Of a stretch of DNA of 64,000 bases, positions 8,881-18,200 are shown piece by piece. Source of the DNA: Euglena gracilis (taxonomy: Eukaryota > Euglenida > Euglenophyceae > Euglenales); the NCBI GenBank assembly GCA_039621445.1, contig CP154954.1, positions 45,177,847 to 45,241,846 on the forward strand, in the 5' to 3' direction. Every line of letters begins with the position of its first letter. The first letter of the stretch is position 1. The notes under the pieces are model-generated. The model was not told the DNA's origin. It saw nothing but the letters and a program-made list of their open reading frames with translations, and made no database searches. The position numbers and the translations under genes are program-made.

Positions 8881-9919
8881 TCCTTGAGAAAGGAGCTAGG
8901 CAAGGTGCTCACAGCACAAAAAAATGAGCTGCAGAAAACTCAGCTCCATTGTGGGGCAGGTCAGAAGCTATTTAGTCTCCATGCCATTTCTCAGAATTCT
9001 GACAGATCAACTTTGCAAAATGGTGGATTTGCACACCAAATGGGGTTGGGACCACACCCTGACCATTCCTCAGGGAGTCAAAGATCAAATTGTGGAGTTA
9101 AAATCGTTTTTACAGCCAGGGGTTGGCAGGGCATTTCAATCCCAGGCCTCTCAGGAACTCTTTTCAGACAGCAGCACCTGGCAATGGGGGGGGGGGGCTG
9201 GACAAGGAATCAGGCCAAAAGGTGCAGGATTTTTGGAGGGACCTGCATGTCCTTCATATCAACCAAAAAGAGTTGCAAGCTGCAGTGGAAACTGTAAAAG
9301 CACTGGCCATCATGTCGACAGCCAGGTGGCTGTGAGTTATTTAACAAAGTGGGGAAGAAAAAAGCCCTACCTCAATTCCATTTTAAAACTCCTGCTGTAT
9401 CATTGCCAAGAAAAGCAAATCAATTTGCAGGTGGTCTGGGTTCCCACAAAGGAGCAATTGGCAGACTCCCTGACCAGGGAGCAAAAGGGCCCAGGGAATT
9501 ATACCCTAAACCCAAACATCTTTCACCAAATTCTTCATATTTTCAGGAAGGACATAACCCCAGAGGTGGATATGTTTTGCACACCCAGCAACAAAAAATT
9601 CCACAAGTTTGTTTGTCGATACCCCCACCAAGGGGCTTTGCTGGTGGATGCCTTGAGGGCAGACTTGAGGGACCTCCCCCCAGTTTATGCAAACCCCCCC
9701 TGGAGCATCATTCCCCAGTGGGTTCAGAGGTTAATGGTAAACCCAGACCTGCATTGTCTGTTGATCGTACCCCACTGGGCTTCGACATCATGGTGGCGCC
9801 AATTAATGTCAATCAGGCAGCCAGGCAGCAAAGTTTTACTGGTACCCCCCCAGTGGGGTCTGTTCACCAACTGCTGGGGGGAGGAGATGCCCCCCCAAGG
9901 TGGAATTTGGCCTGCTTGA
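8881..9919 (+). pseudogene. RNase H plus Dam-like domain of the DIRS-like element
   Basis: The frame from about 8924 carries the RT thumb, then the RNase H start FSDSSTWQWGG. A 12-G run at 9186-9197 shifts the frame: 9198-9300 reads correctly elsewhere (WRDLHVLHINQKELQAAVE). The original frame regains VDSQVAVSYLTKWG near 9316. After RNase H comes PEVDMFCTPSNKKFHKFVCR, a linker, then YANPPWSIIPQWV near 9690. NPPW matches the catalytic motif of adenine-N6 methyltransferase-like domains known from DIRS elements. The protein chain is readable but needs two frame changes. Confidence 0.8.
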
Positions 9920-9951
9920 TTGTGTCAGGCTAATATTACAATCCCAGGAAG

Positions 9952-10840
9952 TTTCGATGTCCAGTATCGACACTTACATAAAAAATCTGGGAAATGTCAA
10001 GAGATATGACTCGGCATTTGGCCAATTGTTGCACAAAGGGGGTGCCCCTGCAGGACTGCACAGTCCACAAGATGGCCGAGGCCATCCTTGATTTGGCTGC
10101 CCACAGCCTCAACACTGCACGAAATGCATATGCAGCAGTTTGATTACTCCCAGGGTTTGGGTCATTGAGGTTTTCCCCTCTTTTGTCTCCATTGAAAAGG
10201 AAATGGAATTCCAATGTCTGCAAGTATGCCCATTTTTGGGACCCCACTTATTTCTTAGAAAACATCATCAGGAAATCCAAACCCCTCTCAGACCTATCTG
10301 TAAAGGAGCTCAGAAACAGACTAATCATCTGTTGGAGGCTGTTGGCCCTCCACAGGGGGGTTGATTTAGCTAGGACACAGCGAAAAATCAGTTTCGTGGG
10401 GGAAAAATTTTTCATTTTATTGCAAAGGAAAGGTGGCAATTCCCCAGATGGGAGGAAGTTTTGTTTTTGCCACACACACACACACACACACACACCCCTC
10501 ATAAGCCCCTGGCATTTATTGAAAGAATATGTGGAAAGGACAGCCCACATGATTGGGCACAAAAATAATTTGTTATGGTCTTTGGATGGAAAAAGACCTT
10601 TGACAGCAGAAAGAGTGAATTCCCTAACCAGAGAAATTCTGCAAGAGGGAGGGGTGGACACCACCCACTGATAACCCCACAGCACCAGAGGAGCTGGGGT
10701 TTTATGGTGGAAAAATGCTGGTTTGCAAGTGGAAGAAGTCCAGCAATTGGGTCAGTGGAAAAATTTTGGGGCCTTCCAAGCTCATTATTTACGACTCGGT
10801 GTCGTTTCAAAAATTCAAAAAATTATGGCCCATGGGGGGT
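9952..10840 (+). pseudogene. Tyrosine recombinase of the DIRS-like element, broken
   Basis: The start is SMSSIDTYIKNLGNVKRYDS (about 9957). A frame change near 10,040 leads to LQDCTVHKMAEAILDLAAHS. The long frame at 10,165-10,671 holds the first conserved Arg region (LLALHRGVDLARTQRKI) and ends at consecutive TGA TAA codons (10,669-10,674). Immediately after, PHSTRGAG (His 10,678-10,680; HxxR box) and QLGQWKNFGAFQAHYLRLG follow with the candidate catalytic Tyr at 10,786-10,788. This is the R...HxxR...Y set of phage-integrase-type recombinases that DIRS elements use for insertion. The gene is inactivated by stops and shifts. Confidence 0.8.
10470..10495 (+). repeat. (CA)n microsatellite within the recombinase pseudogene
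   Basis: A run of about 13 CA dinucleotides expands the recombinase coding sequence, giving an unlikely His/Thr run in that frame. Confidence 0.9.
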
Positions 10841-10849
10841 GCACAGTAC

Positions 10850-10948
10850 CTCACCATCTCGAAGTGCGGAGCCCGAATGGTCTCGGACGCCCACGACCGA
10901 GGAAGGGGGAGGAAGGGACCAAGAGGGCGAAGCACAAGAAGATGGTGA
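10850..10948 (+). repeat. Internal complementary region (ICR) of the DIRS-like element
   Basis: 10,850-10,883 is complementary to 6655-6689 and 10,897-10,948 is complementary to 11,251-11,303, so this segment bridges both element ends as in DIRS1-type elements. Confidence 0.75.
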
Positions 10949-11186
10949 GCCCAACCCCCCCACCCAAAAATCAGCAGAAAAAGAAAGACATCCCAACCAG
11001 AAAGGGGACCCCCAACCAAGCAACCCCAACCACCCACCCAGAAACACAAAGAGAGACAGCCATCCCCATCGAGGGGGGGGGGCCGCCAAGCAAACATGGG
11101 AGAGGGGGGGGCGGGGCCACGACGGTTCAGCGTCGCCAAGGTGTCGGAGGAGGCCCCATCATCGCCAACTCCGGCAACGAAGGCGC

Positions 11187-11303
11187 AGTAAGAAGCACCC
11201 CCCGCGCACGCACACCAGAACAGAACAGCCGGCAAGGAAAGCAGGACCTCACCATCTTCTTGTGCTTCGCCCTCTTGGTCCCTTCCTCCCCCTTCCTCTG
11301 TCG
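11187..11303 (+). repeat. Right inverted terminal repeat of the DIRS-like element
   Basis: The inner part pairs with 6690-6756 and the outer part (11,251-11,303) pairs with the ICR. Just outside, GAGTTGGCTGATTCCTAAT (about 11,318) is a direct copy of a sequence at about 6765 inside the left repeat, so the outer junction is rearranged or nested. Confidence 0.75.
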
Positions 11304-11369
11304 TGGGAGTCCGATTTTCGCCGAGTTGGCTGATTCCTAATTTGCCCTTCGACACCCAGAAGAAAGGAA

Positions 11370-11805
11370 CTTCAAAATACCAAAATACCGCTCAAAATAC
11401 CCGTGGATGGGGTGTCCCAAGGGCTTCAAATTTGATCTCTGGACATTTCCTTTGATTTGGCTTCATTTTGGGGATATTTTGAAAATTGACATTTTTTTTG
11501 GCCGAAATGGCAGGGTCCAAAGGGGGGGGAGGCTTATCCAGGGGGGGCGGGCCGATCCTACCCAGTTTGACCCCTTCGCGCGTGAATAACTCGGGCCTGG
11601 CGGGGAATTGGGAGTCAAACCCAGGTGATTCGGAAACTTGAAATCCAGTCGCTCGCGACTGAAAAAAAAAATTCGGGAACAGGGTCGGGATCATGGTGGC
11701 AATCTGTCCGTTCTCCGGGTGGCCCCGACCTGGGGGGGGGGGGGGCGGGGGGGGGGGGGAGATGGGGAGGGTTTCGCCAGGGGTAAGCTTCGCTCTTATC
11801 TTTCA
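11370..11805 (+). repeat. Truncated copy of the composite repeat (matches 58.37-58.77 kb)
   Basis: The segment from 'ggggtgtcccaagggcttcaaat' through 'aatccagtcgctcgcgactg', a G-rich tract and 'gtaagcttcgctcttatc' is a direct-orientation copy of 58,375-58,775. It ends inside the terminal hairpin motif. Confidence 0.75.
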
Positions 11806-13329
11806 CCCAAAAATATGCAAAAAATTAATTCAGAAATCGCTTGGTTTTCCTCTGCGGGGTGGCAACACCTTCCTTGAAATGAGCAAGTCAATTCGCCTCC
11901 AAGTCCCAAAATTGGTTGTGTGTGGAAAAAGAATACATCACCACGAGCCAGATTGAACCGAGGTTGCCAAGGTTGACTATTGAACACATCCGACCAATGC
12001 ATCCTGAAGAGATTGGAAATGGCTCCTTGGGGTTTCGTCGTGACACAGGGCACATGCAATACAGGTTGTTTGTTTAACACATATGTAAATAATTTGTTCA
12101 TTACATAAATAAATTATGTAACCTGTGGGGAGGGGGTCAGACCTCCTTGACCGGAGGGTGGGGAACCCATAAAAAACAGTTGTTATCAAGCCTTTTTCCA
12201 AGCTTCCAAGGTTGCACTTGTTCTGGGTGCTGAATGCACACAATTCCCCAGAGCCCACAAACCTGGTTTCCAGAACCCAACTCCCCATTCCTTGAGCCAG
12301 CTAAATTCATATAAAAAAAACACAAAAACAGAATGCAAAATGGTGGGGGGGGTGGAAACGTACATGGGCAAACCAGTGTCTTGGACATCTTTCTCAAAAC
12401 TTTTTGTCAAAAAACAAAAACCAACGGAAAAATGCCCACCACAAAGCGCGGTGCAAACTTGCAAAACGGCATGGCTTGCCCAGTTGCACACACTTCTATT
12501 CCACTATGCAGTTCGCAACTTCCAGACTGGCAGAAAAGCAACTCCGAAAAAAGTTTGCAAAGAAATTGAAAACCAAAATGTGCAAAAAAATGCAAAAAAT
12601 GCTCATTTTCAAGGTTCTGGATATGCCAAAATAAAATCAAGCAAATTTCATATTCAATATTGCATATTGCACATTGCATGAGCAACTTGCATATTTTATC
12701 CCCCCCCTCAGAAGTAAGCCCCCCAAAAATGGACCCCCAGCCCATTTTCAGCAAAATAAAAAAATAAAAAATAGACTCCCAAAAAATAATAATCTCTCAA
12801 TTGGGGAGGGGTGCACTTTTCTGAAATTCTTCAATTTAAACCGTTTTTCATGTGCTAAAATTGGCTTTTTTTTGAGACAATTCTATTTTGTTGCGAAAAA
12901 TCTATGCTTGTTTTGAGCGATTTTGCGTTTTTGGACCACAAAAAAGTTGGTTTTCGGCCAAAAAATTCAAAATCCAAAAAAGAACTCGACCCCCTTAAGA
13001 TTTTTTTGCAAAAGACCCAAAAAAAGACTTTTACCCAGGGTTGAGCAACCCAGAGCTGCCAGCAAACAAGACAGCAGGGGTCAGGGGATTTTTTAAGACC
13101 GGGGGGGGGGGGTGGGGGGCCCCCCCCCCACCCCCCCACCCACCCCCTGCCCCCCCCGGCCGGGGGGGGGGGGGGGTCCTGGGGGACCCACAAAAAAAGG
13201 CCGAAAAATCGCGAAAAGTGCTAAAAATAGCACTTTTTCGGCGCCAAAAAGTATATCCCACCCCCCTCCGGTCCGGCCGAGCCCCCTCCTGGGGGGGGGG
13301 GGGCTCGGCCGGACCCAGCCACCCTAAAC
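11806..13329. other. Intergenic, no gene seen
   Basis: AT-rich, A-tract-rich DNA with short open frames that look random. 12,400-12,720 loosely resembles 21,340-21,700 (both dense in 'tgcaaaaaatgcaaa'). 13,075-13,330 holds a degenerate relative of the CAGGGGTTTTTT transposon at 31.13 kb, with long G and C runs. Confidence 0.5.
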
Positions 13330-13728
13330 CCCCCCCTAATAAGTGCACGGGTGCGCGATTTTAAGGACGTAGTTTCGGACCCCAAGGGGTGCGCACTTAT
13401 TGGGGCAGTGCGCACTTTTTAGGGCAAAGCCAAAAATACTGACATTTCCCCCACTCTTTTTCAATTTTCCCCCAATTTTGTGATTTCAAGCTATGAGTCA
13501 AGTGATTATGTGTCAAATGTGTCAAATTTGGGCTCGGACAATAGAAATATTTGGTCTGAGAAGGACAGTTCTGAGAATTGTGCGTGCTTTCCGACCTGAG
13601 ATATGACAATGATTTCTCCTTTGGGGGGGTGCGCACTTTTTAGGGAGGTAGTTTCGGACCCTTGGGGGGTGCGCACTTATTAGGGCACTGCACACAATTA
13701 GGGCACTGCGCACTTATTAGGGGGGGGT
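13330..13728 (+). repeat. Short direct repeats with GTGCGCACTT core
   Basis: The phrase GGTGCGCACTTATT or GTGCGCACTTTTTAGGG recurs at about 13,387, 13,410, 13,628, 13,668 and 13,706, twice with the flank 'tagtttcggaccc'. No coding sequence is visible. Confidence 0.6.
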
Positions 13729-15099
13729 CGCTGAGCTCTTATCTCTTTAGAGTAAGAGCGAAGCTTACCACCGGGGCGGTGGGGGGGGCGGGCCCCCCCC
13801 CCGCCCCCCCCCCCGCCCCCCCCCCTGGGTAGGTCTGGAAACCCCGGGATTATCGATGTGACTGGATTTCCGGGGCCCCAAAGTGCATAGCCTATAGGTT
13901 AGGGGACGATCCCTAGTACCTCCAGAGCCCTTGGGTTACCCGCAACTCTCCGCCAGTCCGGAGATATAGCCCGAGCAAAAAAGTTGTCTACCGTTTTTTT
14001 TTCCGGGGAAATTGCAGGGTCATTTTGGGGTCAAAAAATCGAAAATTTCAAAATATCTCGAAAACGCCGCGGAGTTGAGGAAACGTAATGAGGACGTCAC
14101 TCCACAACTTTGGGACGCCCGATCGATCGGTATGCGCGGTTTGGGCCAACTCCTCGCCTAGCCCGAGATATGGCCGTTTTGGGGTTTTGGGCCAGTTTTG
14201 CCAGCTTTGGCCATTTCGGGTCCGTTCAGGGCCCGAAACCGTAAATTGTCCGTATCTGGGGCTAGACGAGGAGTTGGAGCCCAAACCAGGGGGTCAATCA
14301 TTAGGTTTAGGGGGGGGGGGATGATCGTTTTTTGGGGTTCTTGGGGTCTGGTTGTGCGATTTTGGGCCAGTTTTTGGGTATTCGGGGACCCCACCGGGCG
14401 CCGTCAGGGCAGCTGGGCGAGGGGGGGGGGGTCGGGTGGCAGGTCGGGACCCAAATTTTTGAAAAAAGTTTTTTTCGCTCAAAAACACTTTTTTTCACTT
14501 CAGAACATCAAAAAAAGTGTTTTTGAGCGAAAAAAAAATTTCCGACCCGGACCCCCCCCCATGCCCCCCCCCTGGCTGGGGCCCGCCCCCTGGCCGGTGG
14601 ACTTAGCCATTTTTGGGTCAAAAAGTCGAAAAAATTCGAAAAAAAAAATTTTTGCCCAAAACCATGATTTTTGACCTCCCGGACCCGAAAAAAGTGATTT
14701 CGAGCCAAAAATGAGCGTTTTTCGACCCGCCAGCGCCCCGTTTTGGGCCGCCAACCCATTGACTTTGGGTCAAAACCGGATCAAAAAAGTCGAAAAAAAT
14801 CGAAAAAATTTTTTTGCCCCAAAACGATGTTTTTTGGCCTCCCGGAACCGGAAAGCCTGTGTTTGAGCCGAAAATGAGCGTTTTTCGACCCGCCAGCGCC
14901 CCTTTTTGGGCCACCAAACCATGGATTTTGGTCAAAACCGGTCAAAAAAGTCGAAAAAATGGAAAATTTTTTTGACCCCAAAACGATGTTTTTTGGCCTC
15001 CCTGACCCAGAAAAACTGTTTTTGAGCCGAAAATGATCGCTTTTCCCGGGCCGGGCCGGGGTGGACTCCCAAAGAGCTCAGCTCTACGTCACACCCTGG
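13729..15099 (-). repeat. Inverted copy of the composite repeat unit
   Basis: It begins CGCTGAGCTCTTATCTC and ends GAGCTCAGCTCTACGTCACA, the reverse complement of the boundaries used by the units at 58.8-63.5 kb. Its interior (the 'gttttgacccaaagtcaatg' block, the 'tctcgggctagg' modules and the 'gacaacttttttgctc' block) runs in the opposite order to 58,799-60,601. Confidence 0.8.
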
Positions 15100-15150
15100 T
15101 TACCCCCCTCCCCCCCCCCCGGGGTCCACGACTAAAAAAAAACCCTGGCA
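15100..15150 (+). mobile_element. End remnant of a CAGGGGTTTTTT-type transposon near the beta-COP stop
   Basis: GGGGTCCACGACTAAAAAAA followed by ACCCTG matches the right end of the intact copy at 31,133-31,376. It lies about 17 bp beyond the beta-COP stop codon, so it falls in or at the edge of the 3' UTR. Confidence 0.55.
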
Positions 15151-15166
15151 GGGGTGAGAAACCTGA

Positions 15167-15278
15167 TCAGCCTCGCTGCTTCAGAGTGATCTTGTCCCCA
15201 AGGCCCAAGGCAATCCCCTGGGTCTTGGAGCGGATGCGCACCAACCCTTCGATGCGTCCATCAGGGTGGCGTTCGATG
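15167..15278 (-). CDS. COPB1: beta-COP exon 25 (residues 941-977, stop)
   Basis: Acceptor CTGCCTCAG; encodes [20 protein letters not shown] then [17 protein letters not shown] and TGA. This is the canonical beta-COP C-terminus. Confidence 0.95.
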
Positions 15279-18200
15279 CTGAGGCAGAGAAGAAGGGAGG
15301 AAATACACCTCGCCAACAAATCCAAGGCAGTGGCAGGGCCAAACAACTTTTGCAATCTGAACACAAACTGGGTAACTGGCACAGTTTGCTGTGTCCATTT
15401 GTCTGATGATGCAAGCACACACATGCACATACATGCACGCAACGACACAAATGGACAATGAGAGAGAGAGAGAGAGAGAGAGATTTCTGCAATTTCTCTG
15501 TGTCCTATGGAGACCTTCCTAATCGGACAACACACTTTGTTTGTTTGCTTTTTTCGTCCCCAGCACCTATTTCCCCCCCCCCCAGGAGAAATGGGGATAC
15601 CCACCGAATGGCATTTTTGCAAAGAGAATTCTGGCCGAAAAAAATCAGCGCCTTTGCAAGCTGGGAAGAGGGGGTAGATTCCCATCCACCACGATGGGGT
15701 CGTTTCCAGGACCCTTATTCAATGATGCCCTGGCCCCAACAGGCTTTCACTGTTTCATTGTTCAGCGGACCCCTCTGCCCCCGGGGAAAATCGGTTCTAC
15801 GTTTCTCCACACTGAAGGGGGGGGCACTGGCCTTCCTTGAAGGGTGCTGGCTGCAGGTGCCCCAAAATTGTATCTGGGCATTTTTGTGTCCCCACATTGC
15901 CTTGTTTGGGTCTCATTTTCCAGCCCCCCCCCCCCGGCAGGGATAGATGGGAAGCCTTGAGGGGGGGGGGGGGGGTCAGACTCCCTCCCAACACGGGGGC
16001 GGTCGGATCAGGCTGTGTATGGAGCTGAGCTCTTTACCTATCTGATGGTGAAAAGCAACCCGGCCCGGCCCGGCCCGGCCGGCGGCCCAGCCTAGCCTGG
16101 CCCAGCAGGCAGCCTGGTGGCCCAGCCAGCGGCCCAGTGGCCCGGCCCGACCCAGCCGGTGGCCTGGCGCCTGGCCCTGCCCAGCTGGCAGCCCGGCGGC
16201 CCGGCCAGGCCCGGCGGCACGGAACGGGCGCGTAGCTGGCCCTGGAGTTATATGCGGGGTGATAGAGGGTCCTCAAAGATTTATTTAAGGTCTCCAGTTG
16301 TTTCCTTCTATACCTCATCATTTTGGAGAAATTCTGAAATTTTCGATTTTTTGATCCCAAAATGGCCCTAAAATCGCCAAAACGGCTGTATTTGTGACCT
16401 TGGGGGCCAAAACAGGGTTTTAGAGGGCCGCCGAGGCATTATTTTAGGTCCCCAGTGGTTTCCTTTTGATTGGCCACCATTTTGGAAATATTTTGAAGTT
16501 TCGATTTTTTCACCCAGATGTGTGGAGCAAAACGCCCTTAAATTGACAATCACTTATGAAGAAATAAAAATGCGTAACATAAAATAAAATACATAAAAGA
16601 CCATTGGATAGGGCGTTTCAAGGGCTTTATTTTAGGTCTCCAGACATTTCCTTTGTTCCGAGATATTTTGGAAACATTGTTTTTTGGACCTCAAAACAGC
16701 CCCAGAAATGGGCCAAGATGGGTCGAAAAATGGCCATAACTCGGGCCACACGAAGAAGTTGGGGGGAAAAGTAACCCATGGTCGGATTGGGCATTCCAAG
16801 GGCTTCATTTTTTGGTCTCCGGGAAATTCCTTTGATTTTTGCTTTATTGTCCAGATATCTTGAAAAAATCGATTCTTCGACCAAAAAAACAGGGCTGTTT
16901 TGGGCCGCAAAAGTGCGCCGGAACACAGTGTCGGCGGCCAAAACGGCGAATGGGGGGCGATAGAGGGTCTCCGGGGGGGGGGGTACATTTCGTTTGGCGG
17001 ACACTTTTGGACATAATGGACATTTTCTCGAGATTTTTGAAAAAATCAATTCTTTTGACCAAAAATCTCACCCCGCAAAATGGCAGAGTCGTAACTGGGG
17101 GGGTGGCTAATCCTCCAGTGATCCAACCCTTGTCAGTTGAATAAATCTGGCCGGGCGGGGGGGTTGGGGATCCAGTCGCTTGCGACTGAATGAGAAAAAA
17201 TTCCTGGAACGGATGGTGATAATCCGCGGTTCTCATAACCTACCCAGGGGCGGTTCTCATAACCTAATTTTCCCTGGAGCTCCGCTCTTGCTCTAAAGAG
17301 ATAAAAGCTCAGCGCCCCCCCCCTCCTACCTCGAAACTGAAGGGGGCAGGGAAAATCATTGATTGTATGGCAAGGCCAAAATTGGTGGGAAATCCTGATT
17401 TTTGTCTGGAAAAAAAAACTTTCCAAAAATGTTCATTTTTTGAAAAAAAATTTAACACTTTTTTTGTGGAAACATCAAAAACAACAAAACATGTGCAATA
17501 TGCTCTAAAATGAGGGAAACGAAACATTTTTTTGCTCATTTTCCGGCGCAGCACCGGAAGAAAATTTTTGCTATTTTTGGAACCTGCCGAGGACGGGGGT
17601 GGGGATCTAGGCTCCCTCCCAACATCTAGGGGGGGGGGGGGATCCGAACCCCCCTGTCACAACCCCTACCACCCACCTCAAACCCAGAGGGTTGCACAGC
17701 ACTGTTTAACGGTCTGTGCCACAGCAATCAAGGATGAGGGATGGCACTGTGGCAGGGTCGTCTTCCCCTGGCAATGTCCCACCTGCCAGCCTGAACCCAC
17801 ATACAGCCTTGCAGTCCACGAGCACCACACTTTCATCCACATCCAAAAATGATTGGGTTCGGTGCCCTCCCACCGTTGGGGTTCCATACTTGGAGGGGGG
17901 ACACAGAAATGTAAAGCACAGAAGGTGTGGCAAAAAGGTCCCACCTGACATTGGCCAGGGCATCTTCCCCAAAAGAGCTCTTTGCGTAGAGGTTGGCCGA
18001 CAGGAAATCGCAATCTCCTTGGATGAAGTTGTCTGACGTGAGAGACCTGCACAGAAAAGGAGGCGGGGAGCCCCTTGTGGCAGCCAGGCACCTATAGTCA
18101 AGCCCAAAAATTTCCCCATTTTAGGCCATTTTAGGCCATTTTAGGCCATTTAAGGCCATTTAAGGCCATTTAAGGCCATTTTAGGCCATTTTAGGCCATT

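Larger units (their letters stand above)
6525..11305 (+). mobile_element. DIRS-like tyrosine-recombinase retrotransposon, degenerate
   Basis: Gene order is Gag-like, reverse transcriptase, RNase H, Dam-like domain, tyrosine recombinase, with no integrase or LTRs. The ends match the DIRS plan. Left 6690-6756 is the reverse complement of right 11,187-11,250 (a few bases deleted). An internal complementary region at 10,850-10,948 is complementary to the left outer part (6655-6689) and to the right outer part (11,251-11,303). Known DIRS elements replicate through a circular intermediate formed with this ICR and insert by recombinase rather than by target duplication. Outer limits are approximate because a diverged copy of the right outer sequence also occurs at 6528-6575. 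Frameshifts and stops show that this copy is inactive. Confidence 0.85.

Noticed and set aside
13041-13364. Pro/Gly-rich proteins around 13.0-13.4 and 31.2-31.9 kb
   Set aside because: They are translations of G and C homopolymers within transposon copies.
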